A stretch of 64,000 nucleotides of DNA from Pseudomonadota bacterium (GTDB taxonomy: Bacteria > Pseudomonadota > Gammaproteobacteria > Burkholderiales > Thiobacillaceae), in assembly GCA_021811235.1 (NCBI GenBank), contig JAJZPG010000006.1, forward strand, positions 1 to 64,000. Direction: 5' to 3'. The notes under the pieces are model-generated. The model searched no databases. It was not told the origin of the DNA and saw nothing but the letters and a program-made list of their open reading frames with translations. Of the stretch, positions 24,701-33,756 are shown in pieces. The position numbers and the translations under genes were made by a program. Each line of letters starts with the position of its first letter. The stretch's first letter is position 1.

Positions 24701-25826
24701 GTCGCTGCCCATCCTGCCCGGTGCGACCCTGGGCATCCTCGGCGGCGGCCAGCTCGGTCGCATGTTCACCATCGCAGCGCGCACCATGGGTTACAAGGTC
24801 ATGGTGCTCGATCCCGATGCGTCCAGCCCCGCCGGCCAGATGGCCGACGTCCACCTCAAGGCGAACTACGCCGACGAGGCCGCGCTGCAGCAGCTCGGTG
24901 GCGCGTGCGCCGCCGTCACCACCGAATTCGAGAACGTCCCTGCCGCCAGCCTGATCGCGCTGGCGAAGTATTGCCGGGTGTCGCCCGGGGCGGAGGCGGT
25001 CGCCATCGTGCAGGACCGCAGCCACGAAAAATCCTGGCTCGCGCAGAACGGCTTCGCCACCGCGCCGTTCGCGCTGGTCTACGGCGAGGGCGACCTCGAC
25101 GAGGCACTGGCGGAGACCGGCACGCCGGCGCTGCTGAAGGTGGCGCGTTTCGGCTACGACGGTAAGGGGCAGGCGCGCGTCAACACGCGCGAGGAGGCGC
25201 GTGCCGCATTCGGCGAATTCGGCGACCAGCCCTGCGTGCTGGAGGGTTTCGTCAAGCTGGAAAGCGAAGTATCGGTCGTGCTCGCGCGCAGCGACGCCGG
25301 CGAATGCAGGCTGTTCCCGGTCGCCGAGAACCGCCACGACAACGGCATCCTCGACGTCTCCATCGTCCCGGCCCGCGTGCCGGAATCCCTCGCCGGGCAG
25401 GCACGCTCGATGGCGCGCGCGGTCGCCGACAAGCTCGGCTACGTCGGCGTCATGGCGGTCGAGTTCTTCGTCGCCGGCGGCCAGCTGATGGTCAACGAGA
25501 TCGCGCCGCGCCCGCACAACTCCGGCCACTACACGCTCGACGCCTGCGTCACCGACCAGTTCGAGCAACAGGTGCGCGCCTTGTGCGGCCTGCCGCTCGG
25601 CGATACCCGCCTGATGTCGCCGGTGGTGATGGTCAACATTCTCGGCGACCGCTGGCACGACGGCGGCCCGCACTGGGATGCATTGCTCGCCCACCCCGCC
25701 ATCAAGCTGCACCTGTACGGCAAGGAAGCCGCACGGCCGGGACGCAAGATGGGGCACTTCAACGTGCTCGACGCCGACCCGGCCGCCGCGCTGCTGCTCG
25801 CCGAACAGATGCGCGATGCGCTCTAA
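24690..25826 (+). CDS. purK: N5-carboxyaminoimidazole ribonucleotide synthase PurK
   Basis: The protein has 378 residues from the ATG at 24690 ([11 protein letters not shown]), chosen because the Rossmann motif [12 protein letters not shown] should lie near the N-terminus. It is an ATP-grasp enzyme that carboxylates AIR with bicarbonate and ATP to form N5-CAIR, the substrate of PurE. Conserved ATP-grasp stretches are visible (FGYDGKGQ, then [13 protein letters not shown]). It overlaps purE upstream and the DUF192 gene downstream. Confidence 0.97.
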   Translation: MSSKSLPILPGATLGILGGGQLGRMFTIAARTMGYKVMVLDPDASSPAGQMADVHLKANYADEAALQQLGGACAAVTTEFENVPAASLIALAKYCRVSPGAEAVAIVQDRSHEKSWLAQNGFATAPFALVYGEGDLDEALAETGTPALLKVARFGYDGKGQARVNTREEARAAFGEFGDQPCVLEGFVKLESEVSVVLARSDAGECRLFPVAENRHDNGILDVSIVPARVPESLAGQARSMARAVADKLGYVGVMAVEFFVAGGQLMVNEIAPRPHNSGHYTLDACVTDQFEQQVRALCGLPLGDTRLMSPVVMVNILGDRWHDGGPHWDALLAHPAIKLHLYGKEAARPGRKMGHFNVLDADPAAALLLAEQMRDAL

Positions 25827-26283
25827 CCCACTTCAAGCCAGCCGTTCTGGCGCATCCGTTCTAGGCCGGCACTGGCGCGCATTCGCCGGCTTGCTTGCGC
25901 TGTACGGCACGTCGAGCGCCGCCGGCGCAGGACTGCCGCTGCACATCGGCCCGCACGCTTTCCAGGTGGAGCTGGCAGCCACCCCGCTGCAACGCCAGCG
26001 CGGCCTGATGGGCCGCACCCACCTCGCCGCCGACGGCGGCATGCTGTTCGTGTTCGAGGAGCCGGGCCGGCACTGCTTCTGGATGCGCGACACGCCGCTG
26101 CCGCTCTCGATCGCCTTCATCGACGAAGCCGGCCGCATCGCCGGCCTCGCCGACATGCAGCCGCGCAGCGAGGTGCAGCACTGCCCCGCAACCGACATCC
26201 GCTACGCGCTGGAAGTCCGGCAAGGCGAATTCCAGCGCCGCGGCATCGCCCCCCGCATGCAGGTCGGGGGCCTGCCGCGCTGA
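25816..26283 (+). CDS. DUF192 family secreted protein
   Basis: The protein has 155 residues. A hydrophobic N-terminal stretch (HWRAFAGLLALYGTSSAAGA) looks like a signal peptide or anchor. The DUF192 core follows: TPLQRQRGLMGRTHLA, GMLFVFEEPGRHCFWMRDT, then PLSIAFID. The function of this family is unknown. It overlaps the end of purK by 11 bases, so it is probably co-transcribed with purEK, although the link is likely incidental. Confidence 0.85.
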   Translation: MRSNPLQASRSGASVLGRHWRAFAGLLALYGTSSAAGAGLPLHIGPHAFQVELAATPLQRQRGLMGRTHLAADGGMLFVFEEPGRHCFWMRDTPLPLSIAFIDEAGRIAGLADMQPRSEVQHCPATDIRYALEVRQGEFQRRGIAPRMQVGGLPR

Positions 26284-26286
26284 GGT

Positions 26287-27312
26287 TCAGGGCGCGATCG
26301 ACTGTATCCGCAGTTCCATCGCATTGCCCGTGTCGTCGCTCTTCAGCACACGCACCGGCAGGTAATGCCGGTCGACCGCCAGCCAGGCCTCGAAGCGCCC
26401 GTCGGCGTCGGCCGTCCGCGCTAGATGCAGCGTGCGCAATGCACCGAGTGCCGTCTCCAGGGTTTCCTCGCCGAGCACTTCGTAGCTGTAATCGCGCAGC
26501 TTCTTGCCGTTGAACACAGCGTAGGTAAAGCGGCCGGCCGGCGGCGGCGCCGTCAACGCCAGCTGGAAGAACAGGCTGAGCGCATCCTGCACTTCGCCCG
26601 CGTAGCCGAAGTGGCGCGGCGCCCCCTTCGCCGGCATCAGCGTGATCCGGCCCGCGGCCGCGTCGAATCGGGCGCTGCTGTGCCTGTCTCCGCGCTGGTC
26701 CCAGAATTCCTCCGGCTGCAGGCCTTGCGGGGTGATGCGGCCACGGCTCGTCTGCACGAAGCGCCCGCGATAGAACACCCCCGCCAACCCGGTGGCGCTG
26801 GCCACGCTGGACAGCGTATAGCGCTCGCCTTCGTTCACCCACTGCAGGACCTGCTCGCCCGATACCAGCCCGTAGCGCACCTGATAGCGCAGGTCGAGGC
26901 GCGGCGGCAAGGCGTTCAGCGGGGGCGGGGCGATTTCTGCGGATGCAGCTTCGTCCGGCACGGGCTCGGGCGTTGCCGCTTCCCCGGCGGGTGCGGCTGC
27001 GATGCCATCCAACCCGGCCTCGTCGAGGACTGCAGGCGCAACGACCTCGTCGGGTTGCGCCTGAGGCGTCGGTGCTGCGGTCGGGGCCGGCAACCGGGGA
27101 GGCGGCACCTGCTGCGGAAGCGTGCGCCGGACAGGGGAAGGGGGTGGAATCGCCGGCGCGGGCGGCAGCGGCACAAGCCGCGCCTCGAACACGGGCGCCG
27201 GGGGCGGTGCATCCCATTGCGGCAGCATCCGGACGAGGCCGCCGAGCAGGCTGCCATGCAGCAGCAGCGATACCGCCAGGGCGAGCCACGGGCGAGCGCT
27301 GCGCCCCGTCAC
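26287..27312 (-). CDS. DUF3108 protein with Pro-rich TonB-like N-terminus
   Basis: The protein has 341 residues from a GTG at 27312, immediately after the stop of the next DUF3108 gene; this start places a membrane anchor (ARPWLALAVSLLLHGSLLGG) at the N-terminus. A Pro/Ala-rich linker of about 100 residues follows, then a DUF3108 beta-rich domain (RYQVRYGLVSGEQVLQWVNE onward). The layout recalls TonB: one inner-membrane span, an extended periplasmic linker, and a folded tip. Function is unknown. It is the downstream gene of a DUF3108 pair. Confidence 0.75.
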   Translation of the reverse strand: MTGRSARPWLALAVSLLLHGSLLGGLVRMLPQWDAPPPAPVFEARLVPLPPAPAIPPPSPVRRTLPQQVPPPRLPAPTAAPTPQAQPDEVVAPAVLDEAGLDGIAAAPAGEAATPEPVPDEAASAEIAPPPLNALPPRLDLRYQVRYGLVSGEQVLQWVNEGERYTLSSVASATGLAGVFYRGRFVQTSRGRITPQGLQPEEFWDQRGDRHSSARFDAAAGRITLMPAKGAPRHFGYAGEVQDALSLFFQLALTAPPPAGRFTYAVFNGKKLRDYSYEVLGEETLETALGALRTLHLARTADADGRFEAWLAVDRHYLPVRVLKSDDTGNAMELRIQSIAP

Positions 27313-27314
27313 GC

Positions 27315-28013
27315 CTAGCCTTTGACGTGGGCGCTCACCAGGCGCTGCTCGAGGGTGACGCCGTCTTCGCTGACGCGGATTTGCACCGGCAGGTTGTTGC
27401 GTGCGGGGGCGACCCACACGGTGACGGCTTTCTGGTCCGGCTTGTCGGTGATGCGCTGGTACTGCTGGGTGGCCAGTTCTCCCAGCGGCGTCTGGATGGC
27501 GCCACCGTCGCTCTTCGCATAGCGGTAGTCGTTGAGGTCGCGTCCGCTGATCACCTGCAGGCCGTAATCGGCGGGCAGGCGCGGTGCGAACATGAACTGG
27601 TAGAGCTGCGACAGCTGGTCCTGGGCACCGGTCTGCAGGCCGTTCATTTGCCACGCCTGGCCTTTGTACTGCCAGGCGATACTGCGCTGCTTCCAGTCGA
27701 GGCGCGCGGTCGCCAGCTTGTGCGGCGCATCGCTGCGGGCGTGCTGGAATTGCGTGGGGCGCAGGCCCTGCGGCGTCACCACACCGGTGCTTTCGAGGCG
27801 GATGGTGCCCGGCCACAGCATCTTCAGCGGACCGCTCGCGCGCGTCTCGCTGGTCAGCGTATAGCGGCTGCCGGTGCGGGTGAAGGTATCGGTGACCTGA
27901 CCGAGCTTGTGGCCGTTGCGATACAGGTCGTACACCAGGTTCATCTGCTGCGGCACCGCCGCTTCGGCGGCGGCGGCAAACAGGCTGGCGGCCAGGAAAA
28001 GGGATTTGAGCAT
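27315..28013 (-). CDS. Secreted DUF3108 protein
   Basis: The protein has 232 residues. A short signal peptide (MLKSLFLAASLFAAAAEA) is followed by a DUF3108 domain (NLVYDLYRNGHKLGQVTDTF), with LESTGVVTPQGLRPTQFQH in the middle, also recognisable in its neighbour. It is periplasmic or exported, function unknown. It is 2 bases downstream of purN and 2 bases upstream of the second DUF3108 gene, in a likely purM-purN-DUF3108-DUF3108 unit. Confidence 0.82.
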   Translation of the reverse strand: MLKSLFLAASLFAAAAEAAVPQQMNLVYDLYRNGHKLGQVTDTFTRTGSRYTLTSETRASGPLKMLWPGTIRLESTGVVTPQGLRPTQFQHARSDAPHKLATARLDWKQRSIAWQYKGQAWQMNGLQTGAQDQLSQLYQFMFAPRLPADYGLQVISGRDLNDYRYAKSDGGAIQTPLGELATQQYQRITDKPDQKAVTVWVAPARNNLPVQIRVSEDGVTLEQRLVSAHVKG

Positions 28014-28015
28014 GG

Positions 28016-28644
28016 TCACATTCCGTTGGGAAACACAGACTGTGACGCCCAATCGTCCTTCAAGTTTACCCGGCCGTCGCAAATGGCCAGCCGTCCTTCG
28101 GCGAACCAGCGGATCGCCTGCGGATAGACGCGGTGTTCCTGCTGCAATACGCGCGCCGCCAGCGTCTCCGGGCTGTCGTCCGCGCGCACCGGCACCGCGG
28201 CCTGGATGACGATGGGCCCATGATCGAGGTCGGCGGTGACGAAATGCACGGTGCAGCCGTGGATCTTCACCCCTTCGGCGAGCGCGCGCTCGTGGGTTTT
28301 CAGGCCCGGAAACATCGGCAACAGCGAGGGATGGATGTTGAGGAGCCGCCCCTCGAAGCGCGCGATGAAGGCCGGACTGAGGATGCGCATGTAGCCGGCG
28401 AGCACGACAAGGTCGGGCCGGTGGCACTCGATTTCGTCGGCCAGCAGCGCATCGAAGGCTTCGCGGTCGGGGTGCTGGGTGTGGTCGAGCGCGATCGCGG
28501 CAATGCCATGCTCACGCGCGTAATCCAGCCCCGCCGCCTGCGGCCGGTTGCTGATGACCGCAGCGATCTCGATCGGCAACCGCGCCTCGACGATCGCGCG
28601 GAAATTGCTGCCGCGCCCGGACAGCAGCACGACGGCGCGGCAGG

Positions 28645-28648
<4 letters not shown>
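28016..28648 (-). CDS. purN: Phosphoribosylglycinamide formyltransferase PurN
   Basis: The protein has 210 residues from a GTG at 28648 that overlaps the purM stop as GTGA. It formylates GAR with 10-formyl-tetrahydrofolate in purine synthesis. Signature stretches are present: [28 protein letters not shown] and [16 protein letters not shown]; the catalytic Asn, His and Asp of the family lie in the last three. Confidence 0.96.
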
Positions 28649-29673
<1,025 letters not shown>

Positions 29674-29701
29674 GCCCGGCTCCAGAATCAAAAAGTGCGG
29701 T

Positions 29702-29707
29702 ATTTTA
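29702..29707 (-). promoter_or_regulatory. Candidate -10 box of purM inside a small palindrome
   Basis: On the minus strand TAAAAT lies in GCGGTAAAATACCGC, whose arms GCGGTA and TACCGC pair over 3 bases. The predicted start near 29695 gives a leader of about 22 bases. The palindrome overlaps the region just before the divergent permease ATG (29714) and could serve both directions. Confidence 0.4.
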
Positions 29708-29713
29708 CCGCCT

Positions 29714-31699
29714 ATGTCGACTCCCCGCCCGTTCGCCCTGCCGTGGTTCGCGCTGGCCAGCCTGCTGGCGTTCGGCTGGCTGGTCTACTTGCTGGGGCCC
29801 ATCCTCACCCCCTTCCTCGCCGGTGCGCTGCTCGCCTACATCTTCGACCCGCTGGTCGACCGCCTGCAGGCGCGCGGGCTGTCGCGCACGACCGGCACGC
29901 TGATCGTCATCGTGCTCGCCGGACTGGGCGTGTTCACGCTGTTGCTGGTGGCGCTGCCGCTGTTCCAGGGGCAGTTCACCGAACTCTCGCAGCGCGTGCC
30001 GGCTGCGCTCGATCTCCTGCAGACCCGCTTGCTGCCGTGGCTGGAACAGATCTTCGGCCTCGCCATCGACCCCAACCTCTCCGCACTGAAAACCTGGCTG
30101 ACCGAGAAGGCCACGCAGAACGGCGCCGCCTGGCTGCCGACGCTGCAGACCGGCGCGCTCGCCATCGTGGGCGTGCTGGCCAACCTGCTGCTGATCCCGG
30201 TGGTGATGTTCTATCTGCTGAAGGACTGGGACGTGATGGTCGGACGCGTCGCCGCACTCACCCCGCGCGCCTGGATGGGCCGCGTCACCCGCGTCGCGCG
30301 GGCGATGGACGCGGTGGTCGGCGAATTCCTGCGCGGCCAGGTGGCGGTGATGGCCGCGTTGTCGCTGTATTACACCCTGGCACTCTGGGCGGTGGGGCTG
30401 GATTACGCCCTGCCGATCGGCCTCCTCACCGGCGTGCTGTCCTTCGTGCCTTTCCTCGGCTTCGGCCTCGGCATGATCCTGGCCCTATTGGTCGCGCTGC
30501 TGCAGTTTGCCGACTGGACCGGGGTGGCCTGGGTGGCCGGCATCTATCTCGCCGGGCAGGTGCTGGAAAGCTATGTCGTCACGCCGCGCCTGGTCGGCGA
30601 GCGCGTCGGCCTGCATCCGGTGGCGGTGATCTTCGCTCTGGCGGCGTTCGGCCAGTTGTTCGGCTTCGTCGGCGTGCTGTTGGCGGTGCCTTTGGCAGCG
30701 GTGCTGCTGGTGGCCCTGCGCGAGTTGCGCGGAGCCTACGAGGCCAGCGCCTTCTATCGCGGCGGCTATAATGCCGGCTCTTCCGATTCAGCTCTACCCG
30801 CCATGTCCGCACCGCGCCCCGGCCGCCCCCTGTTCGAATCGTGCATCGCTTCGCTTCCGCTGGTCCATCGCGGCAAGGTCCGCGACATCTATGCCGTCGG
30901 CGACGACAAGCTCCTGATCGTCACCACCGACCGGTTGTCCGCTTTCGACGTCGTGATGCCCACCCCGATCCCCGGCAAGGGCGAGGTGCTGACCAAGGTG
31001 TCGGCCTTCTGGTTCGACAAGCTGAAATCCATCGTGCCGAGCCAGGCGCTCGACATCGCGCCGGAATCGGTCGTCCACGAATCCGAGCGCGACCAGGTCG
31101 CGGGTCGCGCCATCGTGGTGAGAAAGCTCAAGGCGCTGCCGGTCGAAGCCATCGTGCGCGGCTATCTGGTCGGATCGGGCTGGAAGGAATACCAGGTGAG
31201 CCAGTCGGTGTGCGGCATTGCGCTGCCCGCCGGGCTGAAACAGGCCGACCGCCTGCCCGCGCCGATCTTCACCCCGTCGACCAAGGCTGCGGTCGGCGCG
31301 CACGACGAAAACATCGCATTCGAACAGATGGCCCAGCTGACCGGCGCCGACCTGGCGAAGCAGGTGCGCGACGTCAGCCTTGCCCTGTATCAATCTGCCG
31401 CGGAGTACGCGCTCACACGCGGCATCATCATCGCCGATACCAAATTCGAATTCGGGCTGGACGAAGCCGGCAGGCTGGTGTGGATCGACGAGGCGCTGAC
31501 CCCGGATTCGTCGCGCTTCTGGCCGGCCGACCAATACCGCCCGGGCAGCAATCCGCCCAGCTTCGACAAGCAGTTCGTGCGCGACTGGCTGGAAGCCAGC
31601 GGCTGGAACAAGCAGGCGCCGGGACCGGAACTGCCGGCCGAGATCGTGGCCAAGACCAGCGAGAAATACCGCGAGGCGATGGCGCGGCTGCTGGCCTAG
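29714..31699 (+). CDS. AI-2E family permease reading in frame, without stop, into PurC
   Basis: From the ATG at 29714 the frame is open for 661 codons to the purC stop. Residues 1-356 form an AI-2E (PerM-type) permease of ordinary length, with seven or eight membrane segments: [20 protein letters not shown] at the start, then [15 protein letters not shown] and [15 protein letters not shown]. The usual stop is missing and a short linker ([14 protein letters not shown]) leads into the complete SAICAR synthetase. Either the genes are truly fused or a stop was lost through mutation or sequencing error. A separate purC start and promoter-like box exist inside (30767, 30803), so PurC is probably also made alone. 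The permease's substrate is unknown. Confidence 0.75.
   Translation: MSTPRPFALPWFALASLLAFGWLVYLLGPILTPFLAGALLAYIFDPLVDRLQARGLSRTTGTLIVIVLAGLGVFTLLLVALPLFQGQFTELSQRVPAALDLLQTRLLPWLEQIFGLAIDPNLSALKTWLTEKATQNGAAWLPTLQTGALAIVGVLANLLLIPVVMFYLLKDWDVMVGRVAALTPRAWMGRVTRVARAMDAVVGEFLRGQVAVMAALSLYYTLALWAVGLDYALPIGLLTGVLSFVPFLGFGLGMILALLVALLQFADWTGVAWVAGIYLAGQVLESYVVTPRLVGERVGLHPVAVIFALAAFGQLFGFVGVLLAVPLAAVLLVALRELRGAYEASAFYRGGYNAGSSDSALPAMSAPRPGRPLFESCIASLPLVHRGKVRDIYAVGDDKLLIVTTDRLSAFDVVMPTPIPGKGEVLTKVSAFWFDKLKSIVPSQALDIAPESVVHESERDQVAGRAIVVRKLKALPVEAIVRGYLVGSGWKEYQVSQSVCGIALPAGLKQADRLPAPIFTPSTKAAVGAHDENIAFEQMAQLTGADLAKQVRDVSLALYQSAAEYALTRGIIIADTKFEFGLDEAGRLVWIDEALTPDSSRFWPADQYRPGSNPPSFDKQFVRDWLEASGWNKQAPGPELPAEIVAKTSEKYREAMARLLA
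30767..30772 (+). promoter_or_regulatory. Candidate purC -10 box inside the permease frame
   Basis: A perfect TATAAT sits 30 bases before the purC ATG, in the context GGCTATAATGCCGG. No consensus -35 is visible 17 bases upstream. It would give purC an own transcript independent of the permease. Confidence 0.5.
30803..31699 (+). CDS. purC: SAICAR synthetase PurC
   Basis: The protein has 298 residues from the ATG at 30803 ([13 protein letters not shown]), the natural start for the eukaryote-like longer form of the enzyme. It joins aspartate to CAIR with ATP. Signature stretches: [48 protein letters not shown] and DTKFEFG. It is in the same frame as the upstream permease with no stop between. 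Its pathway partners purE, purK, purN and purM are all within 7 kb. Confidence 0.95.
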   Translation: MSAPRPGRPLFESCIASLPLVHRGKVRDIYAVGDDKLLIVTTDRLSAFDVVMPTPIPGKGEVLTKVSAFWFDKLKSIVPSQALDIAPESVVHESERDQVAGRAIVVRKLKALPVEAIVRGYLVGSGWKEYQVSQSVCGIALPAGLKQADRLPAPIFTPSTKAAVGAHDENIAFEQMAQLTGADLAKQVRDVSLALYQSAAEYALTRGIIIADTKFEFGLDEAGRLVWIDEALTPDSSRFWPADQYRPGSNPPSFDKQFVRDWLEASGWNKQAPGPELPAEIVAKTSEKYREAMARLLA

Positions 31700-31738
31700 A
31701 CCCGTTCCTCCGTGCAGGAAACAGCGAGTCGCCTCATG

Positions 31739-31765
31739 CGAAGCACGATTCCTTCGTATGCTTCG
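31739..31765. terminator. Weak hairpin between convergent purC and hydrolase genes
   Basis: CGAAGCA and TGCTTCG pair over 13 bases, with a further CGA/TCG pair inside. There is no T tract. Its position between two convergent stops suggests a bidirectional terminator, but the support is modest. Confidence 0.3.
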
Positions 31766-31783
31766 TGCCCTTCCGGGGCTGTC

Positions 31784-32533
31784 TTACTTCAGCGTCGCGT
31801 TCAGGAAATCCGCCACGGCCGCCACCATCTCGGCCTCGTGCCCGCTGAAGAAATGGTCGGTGCGCGCCACCACCACCTGCTTCGAATCCGGGCTGGCCAG
31901 GCTTTGCTTGCGCTTGGCGGCGTTCGCCAGTACCGGCGGCAGGTCGTTGGCGCCGTAGAGATCGAGGATAGGCAGCTTGACCGCACCGTAACCCTCGAAG
32001 GAGGGCCCGAGGCTCGCCCAGGATTTCACGGCGGGATCGGACTTGCCGGCGAAATACACCAGGCTCATGCGCGAGCCCATGCTGTGCGAGACGACCGCCA
32101 GCTGGCCGTAGCCCTTGGCCTTGAGGAATTCGACCGCCTCGGCGATGCGCTCGGCCGCTTCGGGGAAGGTCGGCGGATAGGCCTCGCTCTTGGCATCGGC
32201 GGCGAGGATCGGCATCTGGATCGACAGGGTGGCGAAACCGCGGTCGGCGAGCTCGGTACGCAGGGTGCCGACCATGCCCCAGTCGGGGTGGATGCCCATG
32301 CCGTGGACGACGATGGCGGCCTTGCCGGTGTCGGCCGGCGTGTATAGCGTGAGGAATTTATGGTGGCCACGCGGGGTTTGCAGGTAGACCGGATCGCCCA
32401 CCACCAGGCCCGGAAGGACCTCGTCGGCCCATTTCTTCTCGCGGGCGTAATCGGCGCCCCCGCCGGCGAGCGCACCCAGTGAAACCAGCGCAGTCCATGC
32501 AGCAAGCAGCCCTAACAGCATGTTTTTCTTCAT
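31784..32533 (-). CDS. Secreted alpha/beta-hydrolase (DUF3530-like)
   Basis: The protein has 249 residues from the ATG at 32533, chosen because GGAGG lies 6 bases upstream; an ATG two codons earlier abuts that site. A signal peptide (MLLGLLAAWTALVSLGALAG) precedes an alpha/beta-hydrolase core with the nucleophile elbow SHSMGS and an oxyanion stretch VVHGMGIHPDW. A late YGANDLPP segment and TDHFFSG supply the likely acid and His. The substrate is unknown; it acts in the periplasm. It is convergent with purC and divergent from rpfG. Confidence 0.8.
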   Translation of the reverse strand: MKKNMLLGLLAAWTALVSLGALAGGGADYAREKKWADEVLPGLVVGDPVYLQTPRGHHKFLTLYTPADTGKAAIVVHGMGIHPDWGMVGTLRTELADRGFATLSIQMPILAADAKSEAYPPTFPEAAERIAEAVEFLKAKGYGQLAVVSHSMGSRMSLVYFAGKSDPAVKSWASLGPSFEGYGAVKLPILDLYGANDLPPVLANAAKRKQSLASPDSKQVVVARTDHFFSGHEAEMVAAVADFLNATLK

Positions 32534-32592
32534 GTCCATCCTCCGGAGCGTTAAAGTTCAACATCCGCCAACCCGATAATTCAACGAAACCG

Positions 32593-32607
32593 TGGTTAGA
32601 TCAACCA
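32593..32607. promoter_or_regulatory. Small dyad upstream of rpfG
   Basis: TGGTT and AACCA form a 5-bp inverted repeat around AGATC, 17 bases before the rpfG GTG. It could be an operator or part of the promoter region shared with the divergent hydrolase gene. Short dyads like this also occur by chance. Confidence 0.25.
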
Positions 32608-32623
32608 TTCAAGGTAGCAAAAA

Positions 32624-33745
32624 GTGACTGCCCATCCACTGCGCGTCGTACCATCTGCCGCGACCTCCTCCCCGCAACGCGACGCGCGTTCGCGCGGTAG
32701 CGCGCGCGTGGTCATCGTCGACGACCGCGGCACCGCACGCAGCCTGCTCGAAGGCCTGGCACGGACGCTCGAACCGGGCGTGATCGTGGAAAGCTACGCC
32801 GATCCGCAGGACGCGCTGGCGCAGATGCAACTCTCTACGCCCGACCTCATCATCACCGATTACCGCATGCCCGGCATGGACGGCATCGAATTCACCCGCC
32901 GCATCCGCTCCGAGCGCCGCCTCGCCGACGTGCCGATCATCATCGTCACCGTGGTCGAGGACCGCCAGATCCGTTATCAAGCGCTGGAAAACGGCGCCAC
33001 CGATTTCCTCACCCGCCCGATCGATCCGCAGGAATGCCGCGCCCGCTGCCTCAACCTGCTGGCGCTGCGGCGCAGCCAGAAAATGGTGACCGACCGCGCG
33101 CTATGGCTGGAAGAACAGGTGATGCAGGCGACCCGCGAAGTGCGCACGCGCGAACGCGAAACCCTGCTGAAGCTGGCCAAGGCGGGCGAATACCGCGACG
33201 AGGAAACCGGCAACCACATCTTCCGCATGGCGAAATATGCCCGCCTGATCGCCGAGGAACTGAAGCTGACAGCGATGGAGTGCGACGAGATCGAGGCCGC
33301 CGCACCGATGCACGACATCGGCAAGATCGGCATTCCCGACGTGATTCTGCTCAAGCCCGGCCGCCATACCCCGGAGGAGCAGGAAATCATGCGCCGCCAT
33401 CCGCTGATCGGCCACGAGATCCTCGCCGACAGTCCGTCGCGCTACCTGCAGATGGGCGCGGTGATCGCGCTCGGCCACCACGAGAAGTTCGACGGCAGCG
33501 GCTACCCGCAGGGCCTGGCGGGCGAAGACATCCCCCTCCCCGCGCGCATCGTGGCCGTCGCCGACGTTTTCGACGCGCTCACTTCCCATCGCCCCTACAA
33601 GCGCGCCTGGTCGTTCCAGGATGCGCTGAAATTCGTCCAGACCGAAAGCGGACGTCACTTCGACCCGGCATGCGTACGGGCCTTCGAACTGCGCATCGAC
33701 GCCGTGGCGGCGATCATGCGCGACCTCGGCGACGCGTTGGACTGA
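32624..33745 (+). CDS. rpfG: RpfG-like response regulator with HD-GYP phosphodiesterase domain
   Basis: The protein has 373 residues from a GTG. A receiver domain with phospho-acceptor D79 (IITDYRMPGMDG) precedes an HD-GYP domain with the catalytic HD pair H230-D231 (MHDIGKIGIP) and HHEKFDGSGYPQGLAG. The motifs are complete, so it should degrade cyclic di-GMP when phosphorylated. It is 11 bases upstream of a hybrid kinase with RpfC architecture and near an RpfF-like synthase, so it is very likely the output of a DSF-sensing pathway. Confidence 0.9.
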   Translation: MTAHPLRVVPSAATSSPQRDARSRGSARVVIVDDRGTARSLLEGLARTLEPGVIVESYADPQDALAQMQLSTPDLIITDYRMPGMDGIEFTRRIRSERRLADVPIIIVTVVEDRQIRYQALENGATDFLTRPIDPQECRARCLNLLALRRSQKMVTDRALWLEEQVMQATREVRTRERETLLKLAKAGEYRDEETGNHIFRMAKYARLIAEELKLTAMECDEIEAAAPMHDIGKIGIPDVILLKPGRHTPEEQEIMRRHPLIGHEILADSPSRYLQMGAVIALGHHEKFDGSGYPQGLAGEDIPLPARIVAVADVFDALTSHRPYKRAWSFQDALKFVQTESGRHFDPACVRAFELRIDAVAAIMRDLGDALD

Positions 33746-33756
33746 AGCGCCGCCCC

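Noticed and set aside
32593-32607. Dyad before rpfG as a firm operator
   Set aside because: Arms of 5 bases are too short to separate from chance; kept only as a low-confidence site.
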